Source of the DNA: Gemmobacter nectariphilus DSM 15620
GTDB lineage: Bacteria > Pseudomonadota > Alphaproteobacteria > Rhodobacterales > Rhodobacteraceae
Length of the DNA: 64,000 nt
Direction: 5' to 3'
NCBI RefSeq assembly: GCF_000429765.1
Contig: NZ_AUCM01000003.1
Location: 163,107-227,106, forward strand
The number at the start of each line of letters is the position of its first letter. Positions within the stretch are counted from its first letter, which is position 1. Shown one piece after another: positions 46,040 to 56,491 of the stretch. The translations under genes and the position numbers were made by a program. Below the pieces are notes generated by a model. That model was not told where the DNA came from. It ran no database searches and worked only from the letters and a program-made list of their open reading frames with translations.

Positions 46040-46068
46040 CGTCAATCCATGCGCAAAACACATATGAC

Positions 46069-46977
46069 ATGAGCCGCCCGCGTCGTTTCCTGCCATCGGT
46101 CAGCCTGCTGACCGCCTTCGAGGCGGTGTTGCGCACCGGCTCGACGGCCGCTGCCGCCCGGGAACTTGACCTGACGCAGGGCGCCGTCAGCCGGCTGGTG
46201 CAGAACCTGGAATCGCAGCTGGGCCAGCCGCTGTTCTTGCGTGAACGGCGCCGCCTGATCCCGACCGAGGCGGCGCGCGCCTATGGCCGCGACATCACGC
46301 GCGCGCTCGATCTGGTGGCGCGGGCCTCGATGGAACTGGCGGCCAATCCGGGGGGCGGGGTGCTCAGCCTTGCCATCCTGCCCGCCTTTGGCACCCGCTG
46401 GCTGGCGCCGCGCCTGCCAGCGTTCCTGTCGGCGCATCCGGGGATCACGATCAACCTGGCAACCCGGCTCAAGCGGTTCAACTTTGCCGCCGAAGGGTTT
46501 GACGCCGCGATCCATTTCGGCGCCGATGACTGGCGCGGGGCAGGGCATCTGCATCTGTTCGATGAAACGCTGATCGCCTGTGTCGCGCCGGACTTCCTGG
46601 CGGCCCATCCGATCCGGCGGCCCGAAGATGTGCAGGACCTGCCGCTGTTGCAGATCGAAACCCGCCCGACCGCCTGGCCCGAATGGTTCCGCGCGCATGG
46701 CATGGTCGCGCCCCTGCCGCGCGGGATGCTGTTCGACCAGTTCGCCCCCATGACCCAGGCCGCGATCCATGGCCTTGGTATCGCGCTGTTGCCCGAATTC
46801 CTCGCACGGCCCGAGATTGACGAAGGCCGGCTGGTGCCCTTGCCCGGCTTGCCGGTCAGCGGAACCGGCAGCTATTGGCTGGTCTGGCCCGAGGCGCGCG
46901 CCGATTATCCCCCGGTCGCCGCCCTGCGCGACTGGCTGGCGGCGGAAACCGCCGATCTGCGCGCGCGAACCCTGTAG
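46069..46977 (+). CDS. LysR-type transcriptional regulator
   Basis: 302 residues. N-terminal winged HTH (LLTAFEAVLRTGSTAAAARELDLTQGAVSRLVQNLE in pieces) and a GcvA-like effector domain (LSLAILPAFGTRWLAPRLPAF, FDAAIHFGADDW). Divergent from gcdH with 101 nt between, so it probably regulates gcdH and perhaps the other genes of the catabolic group. Effector unknown; glutarate or a lysine intermediate is likely. Confidence 0.93.
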   Translation: MSRPRRFLPSVSLLTAFEAVLRTGSTAAAARELDLTQGAVSRLVQNLESQLGQPLFLRERRRLIPTEAARAYGRDITRALDLVARASMELAANPGGGVLSLAILPAFGTRWLAPRLPAFLSAHPGITINLATRLKRFNFAAEGFDAAIHFGADDWRGAGHLHLFDETLIACVAPDFLAAHPIRRPEDVQDLPLLQIETRPTAWPEWFRAHGMVAPLPRGMLFDQFAPMTQAAIHGLGIALLPEFLARPEIDEGRLVPLPGLPVSGTGSYWLVWPEARADYPPVAALRDWLAAETADLRARTL

Positions 46978-46983
46978 GTGCAG

Positions 46984-46998
46984 CCCCGCAGGGCGGGG
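46984..46998 (+). terminator. Hairpin after the LysR gene
   Basis: CCCCGC-AGG-GCGGGG followed by TT, 6 nt after the LysR stop. Confidence 0.4.
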
Positions 46999-47032
46999 TT
47001 CACCCCGTCCCACCCGCCAGCCGCGGATGGAA

Positions 47033-47339
47033 TGGTGCGGACGACGGGGATCGAACCCGTACTCCCGGAAGGAGGCAGATTTTCATACCACTTCGGCTTT
47101 CGCCGCCGCCTTTCGGCGTTCGTGGTCTGGACTGTCCCTTCGCCATGGCCCCGCAAGGCTACAGGCGCCGCCCGTCCAGTCTCTACACCTTCCCCGTTGC
47201 CGGGGCTTGGCTCGGGATTGGCAGGGGGCCGGTGACCCCGTAAGCGTTCCCCGACTTTGAGCGGTTCTGCACCGCGGGTTTCCCCGCGGGCACCCAATGA
47301 TTTCAAGTCTGCTGCGTCTACCAGTTTCGCCACGTCCGC
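47033..47339 (-). tRNA. tRNA-Leu(UAA), interrupted by a group I intron
   Basis: Exon 1 is 47305-47339 (35 nt) and exon 2 is 47033-47083 (51 nt, including an encoded CCA). Joined, they give an 86-nt leucine tRNA: acceptor GCGGACG/CGTCCGC (7 bp), D arm with GCGAAACTGGTAGACGC, anticodon stem GCAGA/TCTGC around loop CTTAAAA (anticodon TAA), a long variable arm, T arm ACGGG-TTCGATC-CCCGT and discriminator A. The intron sits between anticodon bases U34 and A35, the position known from cyanobacterial tRNA-Leu(UAA) introns. Without splicing, this gene cannot read UUA codons. Confidence 0.93.
47084..47304 (-). ncRNA. Self-splicing group I intron, IC3-like, 221 nt
   Basis: Read on the minus strand it starts GAAATCATTGGGTG after exon U34 and ends with G (GGTATG). 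P1: exon ACUU with GGGU gives a U-G pair at the splice site. P2 is a 7-bp stem with a GAAA tetraloop. P4 is TCGGG/CCCGA, P6 is closed by GCAA, P3 is CCGC/GCGG. The P7 halves are in AGAGACTGGACGG and GGGACAGTCC. GAGCCAAGC and GAAGGTGTAGAGACT match the core of the Azoarcus and Agrobacterium tRNA introns. P9 arms carry two GAAA loops. There is no open frame for a homing endonuclease. Confidence 0.9.
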
Positions 47340-47364
47340 ACGGCCCGAATCCGGGGCCTGCGCC

Positions 47365-47398
47365 GGTATAGACCAGCGCGCCCGGAATGGGCAGGGCC
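47365..47398 (-). promoter_or_regulatory. tRNA-Leu promoter candidate
   Basis: TATACC on the minus strand (47365-47370) lies 26 nt upstream of the mature tRNA 5' end. The -35 box (CTGCCC region) is weak. Confidence 0.38.
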
Positions 47399-47791
47399 TT
47401 AGCGCACCGCGCGGATGATCAGGCCCGCCGGCCCCAGCAGCTCCAGCGCGCCGCCGGGCGTCAGCGCGACCGAGGTGACAGCACCAAGCGCCGCCAGCAT
47501 CCGGGTCTCCGTCTCCATGCGCGGCGCATCGCAGGCCATGCGCGTGCTGGCCATGGCGCCAAAGGTCAGCGCAGTGCCGTCCTGCACCCAGCTGCCGGTG
47601 AACCGGTTGCAGCCCGAATGCCCGGCAACCCGGCCCTCGGTCGCAAAGCTCAGCGTGGGGCTGACCCCTTCGGGCAGCGCGCCGCCCGCGAGATCGACCA
47701 CCCGCCACTCACCCCCCGTAAGGGTCTGGGCCATGGCGCCGGTCGGGATCAGCATCGCAAGACTGACGGACAAGGCTTTGAGATGGTGCAT
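47399..47791 (-). CDS. META domain protein (HslJ-like)
   Basis: 130 residues. Signal peptide (MHHLKALSVSLAMLIPTGAMAQ, cleaved after about residue 22), then one META domain: LTGGEWRVVDLAG, PTLSFATEGRVAGHSGCNRFTGSW and MASTRMACDAPRMETETRML, with the conserved cysteine pair. Periplasmic or surface protein of unclear role; HslJ relatives are stress- or antibiotic-linked. 4 nt downstream of rbsK, so probably the second gene of that operon. AGGGA precedes the ATG. Confidence 0.88.
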   Translation of the reverse strand: MHHLKALSVSLAMLIPTGAMAQTLTGGEWRVVDLAGGALPEGVSPTLSFATEGRVAGHSGCNRFTGSWVQDGTALTFGAMASTRMACDAPRMETETRMLAALGAVTSVALTPGGALELLGPAGLIIRAVR

Positions 47792-47795
47792 GAAT

Positions 47796-48713
47796 TTATC
47801 CCTTGATCAGCAAGGCATCAATTTCGGCGCGGGACGGCATCGCGGCTGCCGTGCCCATCCGCGTGACCGACAGCGCGGCGGTTGCGGTGGCAAAGCGCAA
47901 GGCCCGCTCCAGCGGCTGACCTTCGGCCAGCGCGACCGCCAGCCCGCCGTTGAACGCATCGCCCGCCCCCGTCGTGTCCAGCACCGGGCCGGCAGACATC
48001 GGCGGCACATGCAGCGTGCGCTGCGCGTCGTGGTAAAGCGCACCTTGCGCGCCCAGCGTCACCACCACCGCGCCCGCCCCCCGCGCGAGCAGCGCCGCCG
48101 CCGCCGCCGTGGCCGAGGCAGGGTCGCTGACAGGAATGCCGCTCAGCGCCTCGGCCTCGGTCTCGTTTGGGGTCAGCAGATCGCACAGCGCGATCACATC
48201 GGCGGGCAGGTCTGCCGCTGGTGCCGGGTTCAGCACGGTCAGCGCGCCGCCAGCGCGCGCAATCTGCAGCGCGCGGGCGGCCGGGGGCAGGGGCTGTTCC
48301 ATCTGCGTGACGAACACGCGGGCCGCAGCAATGCGGGCCGCCTCGGCCTCGATGTCGGCAACCGAAATACGGCCCGCAGCGCCCGGGCTGACGATGATTG
48401 CATTCGCGCCGGTGCCTTCTTGCAAGAAGATGAAGGCCGCGCCCGTGTAGCTGTCCGGGTCTTCGCGCACCACGGGCACAACGCCCGCCTTGGCCCAGAT
48501 GTCGCGGGCAATGCCGGCAAAGGCATCCTGGCCCAGCCGGGTCAGGAAGGCCACCTGTCCCCCGGCCATCGCCGCGGCCACCGACTGGTTCGACCCCTTG
48601 CCGCCCGGGCCCAGGAAAAACCCCTGTCCCATCAGGGTTTCCCCCATCTTCGGCATCCGCTCCGCCCGATAGACCGTATCGGCGACAAAGATGCCAAGGA
48701 TCACGATGCTCAT
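47796..48713 (-). CDS. rbsK: Ribokinase-like PfkB family sugar kinase
   Basis: 305 residues. PfkB signatures: N-terminal GPGGKGSNQSVAAA (the GGKGxNQA box of ribokinase) and C-terminal DTTGAGDAFNGGLAVALA with the catalytic Asp. Phosphorylates ribose to ribose-5-phosphate in true RbsK; no rbs transporter is nearby, so another sugar or nucleoside is possible. GGAGG precedes MSIVILGIF. Lies downstream of acnA, which ends in its own terminator. Confidence 0.9.
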   Translation of the reverse strand: MSIVILGIFVADTVYRAERMPKMGETLMGQGFFLGPGGKGSNQSVAAAMAGGQVAFLTRLGQDAFAGIARDIWAKAGVVPVVREDPDSYTGAAFIFLQEGTGANAIIVSPGAAGRISVADIEAEAARIAAARVFVTQMEQPLPPAARALQIARAGGALTVLNPAPAADLPADVIALCDLLTPNETEAEALSGIPVSDPASATAAAAALLARGAGAVVVTLGAQGALYHDAQRTLHVPPMSAGPVLDTTGAGDAFNGGLAVALAEGQPLERALRFATATAALSVTRMGTAAAMPSRAEIDALLIKG

Positions 48714-48791
48714 TCCGACCTCCAAGATACGGGGGCCAGACTATCCGGGCGGCTGCAGCGGCGAAAGGGGAAAGACCCACCGCATCCGCAA

Positions 48792-48819
48792 CGAAAAAGG
48801 CGCCCCAAGGGGCGCCTTT
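48792..48819 (-). terminator. Intrinsic terminator of acnA
   Basis: On the minus strand: AAAGGCGCCCC, TT, GGGGCGCCTTT, then TTCG. An 11-bp perfect stem with a T run, 18 nt after the acnA stop. This is one of two genes in the window with a classic terminator. Confidence 0.88.
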
Positions 48820-48837
48820 CCGCAGGTTTTCAGGCGC

Positions 48838-51588
<2,751 letters not shown>

Positions 51589-51658
51589 CTGCGGCCTCCT
51601 GGCTGTCCGGTCGTGCTGGGATCCTGACCCCTGTTCGGGGGCGGGGGAGTCGAGGGCC

Positions 51659-51676
51659 TTGTATGCAATTGTATGC
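51659..51676. promoter_or_regulatory. Direct repeat upstream of acnA
   Basis: TTGTATGC-AA-TTGTATGC: two 8-bp copies with 10-bp period (one helical turn). The minus strand contains TACAAT (51668-51673), a possible -10 box of acnA, inside the repeat. Confidence 0.42.
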
Positions 51677-51715
51677 CGAAAATCCAGCCCCGATCTTGGG
51701 CATCATTCGTCGCGC

Positions 51716-51745
51716 GATGCGGCGGATCCGTCAAGCCGCCGCATC
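51716..51745 (-). terminator. Hairpin after the RTX gene
   Basis: GATGCGGCGG-N10-CCGCCGCATC, a perfect 10-bp stem 9 nt past the RTX stop on the minus strand. No T run. Confidence 0.5.
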
Positions 51746-51753
51746 ACGGCCGG

Positions 51754-53535
51754 TCAAAGGATCAGATCGCCTGCGCCGATATCGGGCGCGCCGCTGACAT
51801 TGACCGAAAAATCCGCCAGCCCGTCACCGGTCAGATCCGCCAGCAGCCGCCCGCCACCGGCATAATAGCGCACCTGGCCTGCCGTGCCGTCGAAGGTCGT
51901 GGCCCCGATGAAGCGAAGATCCGTGCCGATCGCCGAGATGTCGATCTTGTCGATGCCGGATTCGAAATCGCTGATCGTGCTGCGATAGCTGCTGTTCGGG
52001 CTGTCATCGGCGCGGCTGAAGACAAAGACATCCGCATCGGCGCCGCCCGTCAGCAGATCGCGGCCTGCGCCGCCGTTGATCGTATCGCGCCCCTGGCCGC
52101 CATCCAGCGTATCGTTGCCGATGCCGCCGGCCAGCAGGTCCTTGCCGGCGCCCCCGTGCAAGCGATCGTCTCCGGCATCGCCTTGCAGCGTATCATTGCC
52201 GGCCCCGCCCGAAAGAGCATCCTGGTCCGTGCCGCCGAACAGCAGATCGTCGCCGCTGTCGCCGGACAGAACGTCATCGCCTGCGCCGCCATACAGCCTG
52301 TCCGCCCCGGCCCCGCCTCCCAGCGTGTCGCGCGCGTCGTCGCCATGCAGCGTGTCGGCACCAGCATTGCCTGCAATGTCATCCGCGCCCGTGCCGCCAT
52401 AGACCAATTCGCCGGCTGCCGAGCCGCGAAGCGTGTCGAAGCCTTCGTTCAGATAGATCGTCGGGGATCTGTTGAAACTTGCGACACCGGACAGATCGAG
52501 CAGGTCTGCGCTGCGCGAGCCGTCGATCCAGCTGCGCGTGCCCGATAGCTCGACATGCTCGACCGAGGCCGCATCATCCAGCACCAGCCGGCGATTGCTG
52601 AAGCTCGCGGTCACGATGACGGTATCGAACCCGTCGCCGCCAAAGATCACGTCGTTTCCTGCGCCGGGGCTGAGGGTGTCGTCGCCCTCGCCGCCATAAA
52701 GCGTGTCGTTGCCCGAGCCGCTGTACAGTCGATCATCGCCCTGATCGCCATAAAACAGCCCATTGCCGATGGAATCGCTCAGCAGGTCATGGCCCGAGCC
52801 GCCATGCAGCGTATCGTGCCCGGCGTCACCGAACAGCGTGTCGTTCCCGGCATTGCCTGCCAGCAGATCGTTCCCCGCTCCGCCAAAGACGGAATCGTTG
52901 CCGGCCGTGCCAAAGAAGTCGTCGTTGCCGGCATAGGTGCGGAAGATGAACTTGCCGCTGCCCGAGGTGATGCCGCTCAGATCCAGGATGTCGCGGGTGT
53001 CGGTGCCGTTCAGCGCATGGGTGGTCGTCGTGACGCTGGAGGCCATGGTTTCCACCAGGCTTTCGGCCCCCAGATAGAGGCGCGTGTAGGTCTGGCTGTT
53101 GCTGGTGAACAGGACCGTATCGGTGCCGCTGCCGCCATAGATCCGGTCGACGCCCCCCGAGGCGACCAGCGTATCGTTGCCGGCGCCGCCGATCAGCCGG
53201 TCATTGCCGGCGCCGCCATCCAGATAGTCGTCGCCGCCAAGCCCCTTGAGCCAGTCCCTGCCAGCGCCGCCATAGACCCTGTCGTCCAAGTTTGCGCCGA
53301 CGAAGGTGTCGTTGCCATCATGCAGCGCAAACCCGAAACCGGCCCGCACCCCGTATTGCTGCACGCCTTGCAGATCGAAAAGATTGTCGCCGTCGGTTCC
53401 GTTGAGCGCCCAGATCACCGGGGCATAAAGGACGGTGAAATTCGTCCCGTTCCCGGCATCAAGCGCCGTCAGCGACGGGTTTTCGATGTAGTCATGGACA
53501 TAGGTCAGCTGTCCGTCGATCAGGACAATCGGCAT
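51754..53535 (-). CDS. RTX calcium-binding repeat protein
   Basis: 593 residues, acidic, without a Sec signal peptide. The middle 400 residues hold many GGxGxDxLx nonapeptides (for example GGAGNDRLIGGAGNDTL, GGEGDDTLSPGAGND), which form Ca-binding beta rolls. The C-terminus (DSPNSSYRSTISDFESGIDKIDI and the 60 residues after it) matches the serralysin-type domain before a type I secretion signal. It is therefore a secreted protein or adhesin, with no visible catalytic motif. No T1SS exporter genes are nearby. SD AGGGGG precedes MPIVLIDG. Confidence 0.9.
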   Translation of the reverse strand: MPIVLIDGQLTYVHDYIENPSLTALDAGNGTNFTVLYAPVIWALNGTDGDNLFDLQGVQQYGVRAGFGFALHDGNDTFVGANLDDRVYGGAGRDWLKGLGGDDYLDGGAGNDRLIGGAGNDTLVASGGVDRIYGGSGTDTVLFTSNSQTYTRLYLGAESLVETMASSVTTTTHALNGTDTRDILDLSGITSGSGKFIFRTYAGNDDFFGTAGNDSVFGGAGNDLLAGNAGNDTLFGDAGHDTLHGGSGHDLLSDSIGNGLFYGDQGDDRLYSGSGNDTLYGGEGDDTLSPGAGNDVIFGGDGFDTVIVTASFSNRRLVLDDAASVEHVELSGTRSWIDGSRSADLLDLSGVASFNRSPTIYLNEGFDTLRGSAAGELVYGGTGADDIAGNAGADTLHGDDARDTLGGGAGADRLYGGAGDDVLSGDSGDDLLFGGTDQDALSGGAGNDTLQGDAGDDRLHGGAGKDLLAGGIGNDTLDGGQGRDTINGGAGRDLLTGGADADVFVFSRADDSPNSSYRSTISDFESGIDKIDISAIGTDLRFIGATTFDGTAGQVRYYAGGGRLLADLTGDGLADFSVNVSGAPDIGAGDLIL

Positions 53536-54001
53536 TCGGGCCCCCTGAATTCTTGATGAGTTTGGCCCCAGATGCGACCGGCTTGGCCTGACCCTAGGGA
53601 AATCTGGTTTGTGGATCAACCTCTTGCAGGGTTTTTCTGCCAACGCAAAGGCAGGCCTTGCCGCAGGGGGCGCAGATCACGGACTGTCGCGGCCTGCAGG
53701 GCAAGGCGTCGGGGCAGGATCGGATCGCCCGTCAGACCCCGGGGGCGATCCATCCGGCAGGACCGAAAAGTCCGCCTGCCCGCCGCCCCCGATCCGCGCC
53801 GCAGGGAATGGCGGCGCAGCCCGACCCGAAGGCGGCATCGGCTGAAACCGGGCGCGCCTTTGCGCCGTCCGCGCAGGCACAAGCGGGCATCCGTCTCGCG
53901 CTGGCGTGGAAAAAGGCTGGGTCGCACTCGCAATTCCTTGATTGGCGGCGCCCCCCTTGGCGGGTTAAGGACGGTCAGGGGACACGGCAGGGGACTTGGG
54001 T
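53536..54001. other. 466-nt divergent region, RTX gene / DUF1223 gene
   Basis: Holds a promoter candidate for the RTX gene (53591-53619) and no convincing gene. Open frames here overlap on both strands without RBS. A G/C-rich stretch at 53690-53830 shows no clear hairpin by eye. Confidence 0.5.
53591..53619 (-). promoter_or_regulatory. Weak RTX promoter candidate
   Basis: Minus strand TTGATC, 17 nt, TAGGGT; leader about 50 nt. Confidence 0.3.
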
Positions 54002-54724
54002 ATGACGGCAGCGGCATGGCTGGGCAGGGCAGGGTGTGCGGCGCTGGTGGCCCTTGGGGCATTGACCGCACCGGCGGCGCTGGCCCAGCAGGCGCCGGTG
54101 GTCGTGGAACTGTTTACCTCGCAAGGCTGCATTGCCTGCCCGCCAGCCGATGCCTTCTTTGCCGAACTGGCCGATCAGCCGGGCGTCATCGCCCTCGCGC
54201 TGCATGTCGACTACTGGGATTACCTCGGCTGGGAGGACAGCTTTGCCGCGCCCGCCTTCACCCAGCGGCAAAAGCGCTATGCAAGGGCCGCCAGTGCGCG
54301 GATGATCTACACCCCGCAAGTGATCGTGAACGGGCAGGACCGGGTCGAAGGCACCCGCCCCCAGGCCATCATCGACAGCATCACGGCCCGTGCGGCCACC
54401 CCCCCGCGCGTCACCCTCAGCGTGACCAGCGGGGCAGGGGGGCTGGTGATCGACGTCGATGCCGACCCGCCCCTCGACAAGGCGGCCGTGATCCAGCTGG
54501 TCCGCTATCACCCCGAGGAAACCGTCGAGATCGAGCGCGGCGAGAACGCGGGCCAGACGATCACCTATCGCAACATCGTCACCGACTGGCGGCCGATCGC
54601 CGACTGGCCCGGCCAGGCACCGCTGCGCATCGAGACGCCCGATCCCGGCGCGGATCCGCTGGTCGTGATCGTCCAGCAGGCCGGACCCGGCCCGATTCTG
54701 GCCGCGGCGCGCCTCGACGACTAG
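54002..54724 (+). CDS. DUF1223 thioredoxin-like periplasmic protein
   Basis: 240 residues. Signal peptide to about AALAQQ (residue 30), then VVVELFTSQGCIACPPADAFF with the CxxC pair C43/C46, HVDYWDYLGW and TPQVIVNGQDRVEG, all DUF1223 hallmarks. Probably a secreted redox protein of thioredoxin fold; the partner is unknown. The ATG at 54002 follows AGGGGA. Confidence 0.9.
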   Translation: MTAAAWLGRAGCAALVALGALTAPAALAQQAPVVVELFTSQGCIACPPADAFFAELADQPGVIALALHVDYWDYLGWEDSFAAPAFTQRQKRYARAASARMIYTPQVIVNGQDRVEGTRPQAIIDSITARAATPPRVTLSVTSGAGGLVIDVDADPPLDKAAVIQLVRYHPEETVEIERGENAGQTITYRNIVTDWRPIADWPGQAPLRIETPDPGADPLVVIVQQAGPGPILAAARLDD

Positions 54725-54812
54725 ACCGATTGCAGGCTTGCGGCCCCGGCTTGTGCCTGATACCTGCCAGATCAAGTCTTTGTCTTTCACTCGGATAAGG
54801 AAAGCCGGTCCG

Positions 54813-55916
54813 GTGCCCGTTCCTCCCCGCCTGACGGCCCAGGGCCTTGTGCGCCGCTTTGGCGGCCGGGCGGTGGTCGATGATGTATCGCTGACAATCG
54901 CTGCGGGGCAGGTGACCTGCCTGCTTGGCCCGTCGGGCTGCGGCAAATCCACCACCTTGCGCATGATCGCCGGGGTCGAAACGCCCGATGCCGGGATCGT
55001 GGCGATCGACGGCCAGACGGTGTGCGGCCAAGGCGCACAGGTGCCGCCCGAACGCCGCTCGGTCGGGTTGATGTTCCAGGATTTCGCGCTGTTCCCGCAT
55101 CTGAGCGTGGCCGACAACGTGGGGTTCGGCATCGTTCATCTGCCAGGCCCCGAACGCCGCGCCCGCATTGGCGAGCTGCTGGAGCGGGTGAACCTGCCCG
55201 GCTTTGCCAGCAAGTTCCCGCACGAGCTGTCGGGGGGCGAACAACAGCGCGTGGCCCTGGCCCGCGCCCTGGCCCCGCGCCCGCGCGTGATGCTGATGGA
55301 TGAGCCCTTCTCGGGCCTCGACAATCGCCTGCGCGACGGGATCCGCGATGCGACGCTCGATCTGCTCAAGGACACCGGCACGGCGGTGCTGCTGGTCACG
55401 CATGAACCCGACGAGGCGATGCGCATGGCCGACGAGATCGCCCTGATGCGCGGTGGCCGCATCATGCAGCGCGGCGCGCCCTACAACATCTACAATGCCC
55501 CGGTCGACAAGGCGGCGGCAGCCTTCTTCAGCGATATCAACGTGATCCGCGGGGTGTCGCGGGGGGCACTGACCGAAACGCCCTTTGGCGCCTTCCTCAC
55601 GCCCGGCCATGCCGATGGTGCCCCGGTCGATATCGTGATCCGGCCCCAGCATCTGAAGATCGACTTTGACCGCGCCGGCCGCGGCCCGAACCCCACCCCG
55701 CAGGACGGAACGCCCGCCCGCGGCACGGTCGCCCGCGCCCGCTTTCTTGGCCGCGAAAGCCTGGTCGAGTTCCTTATGGAGTTCGATGGATCCACCCTGA
55801 CCGCCGCCGTCCCCGGCGTCTTCCTGCCGCGCCCCGGCACCGTGCTGTGGTTGATGATCCGGCGCGATCGCTGCTTCGTCTTTCCGGCCGCGCAGCCGCT
55901 CTCCACCGGCGCCTGA
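54813..55916 (+). CDS. ABC transporter ATP-binding protein, Fe(III)/polyamine import type
   Basis: About 367 residues. Walker A GPSGCGKST, Q loop LMFQDFALFPHLSV, signature LSGGEQQRVALARAL, Walker B VMLMDEPFSGLD and H loop LLVTHEPDEA. A C-terminal TOBE-like domain (270-367) places it with FbpC/PotA-type importers. No permease or binding protein is next to it. Start uncertain: GTG at 54813 fits the family N-terminus, with AAGGAA 11 nt upstream. Confidence 0.85.
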   Translation: MPVPPRLTAQGLVRRFGGRAVVDDVSLTIAAGQVTCLLGPSGCGKSTTLRMIAGVETPDAGIVAIDGQTVCGQGAQVPPERRSVGLMFQDFALFPHLSVADNVGFGIVHLPGPERRARIGELLERVNLPGFASKFPHELSGGEQQRVALARALAPRPRVMLMDEPFSGLDNRLRDGIRDATLDLLKDTGTAVLLVTHEPDEAMRMADEIALMRGGRIMQRGAPYNIYNAPVDKAAAAFFSDINVIRGVSRGALTETPFGAFLTPGHADGAPVDIVIRPQHLKIDFDRAGRGPNPTPQDGTPARGTVARARFLGRESLVEFLMEFDGSTLTAAVPGVFLPRPGTVLWLMIRRDRCFVFPAAQPLSTGA

Positions 55917-55923
55917 CGGCGCC

Positions 55924-55946
55924 CTTTCATCTGTCCGCAAATATCC
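55924..55946 (-). repeat. TATTTGG element, ATATCC type (copy 19)
   Basis: Minus strand GGATATTTGCGGACAG then ATGAAAG. In msrB sense, directly after the two-hairpin block. Nearly the same variant as copy 20. Confidence 0.82.
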
Positions 55947-55993
55947 TCAGGGGGTGAATTGGCCGCCAGGCCAAGAGGGGGCAGAATGCCCCC
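55947..55993 (-). terminator. Two-hairpin 3' block of msrB
   Basis: In gene sense: GGGGGCA-TTC-TGCCCCC, TCT, TTGGCC-TGGC-GGCCAA, TTCACCCCCT, then GAGGATATTT. About 42 of 45 positions match the block after priA. Confidence 0.68.
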
Positions 55994-56008
55994 TTGCCCC
56001 CCGCCGCC

Positions 56009-56398
56009 TCACTCCGGCACGAACCGCAGCGCGACACCGTTGATGCAATAGCGCAGGCCGGTGGGCGGCGGGCCGTCGGGGAAGACATGGCCCAGATGCG
56101 CATCGCAGCGCGTGCAATGCACCTCGGTCCGGCGCATGTTGTAGCGCGTGTCCTCGGTATAGCCGACCGGCCCGTCTTCCTTGGCCGACGTAAAGGATGG
56201 CCAGCCGCAATAGCTTTCGAACTTGGTGTCCTGATCGAACAGCGGCGCATCGCAGCAGATGCAATGATAGGTGCCTGGCACCTTGGGAAAGCCCTCGTGG
56301 CTGCCGGCGCGTTCGGTGCCGTGATGGCGCGTCACCTCATAGGCCAGATCCGACAGTTGCGCCCGCCATTCGGCATCCGACTTCACCACCTTGTCCAT
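56009..56398 (-). CDS. msrB: Peptide-methionine (R)-S-oxide reductase
   Basis: 129-residue repair enzyme that reduces methionine-R-sulfoxide. Zinc cysteines C46/C49 (HCICC) and C95/C98 (HCTRC), catalytic C118 in LRYCINGVALRF, and the GWPSF segment. AAGGAGG precedes MDKVVKSD. The open frame continues upstream for 300 codons antisense to olsB and that part is not real. Confidence 0.95.
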   Translation of the reverse strand: MDKVVKSDAEWRAQLSDLAYEVTRHHGTERAGSHEGFPKVPGTYHCICCDAPLFDQDTKFESYCGWPSFTSAKEDGPVGYTEDTRYNMRRTEVHCTRCDAHLGHVFPDGPPPTGLRYCINGVALRFVPE

Positions 56399-56491
56399 GC
56401 GCGTTGCCTCCTTGCCCGGTGTCATGTCCCGGCCATAAGATGGGCCTATCCTGGGGCAAGGCAAGGGGCCATGCAGGGGGCGGGGGCGTCG

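Noticed and set aside
47084..47304. Homing endonuclease inside the intron
   Set aside because: At 221 nt with stop codons in the sense frames there is no room for one.
47033..47339. Two separate broken tRNAs, or a two-piece tmRNA
   Set aside because: The halves pair perfectly in acceptor and anticodon stems as one leucine tRNA, no tag-peptide frame is visible, and the insert has group I core motifs.
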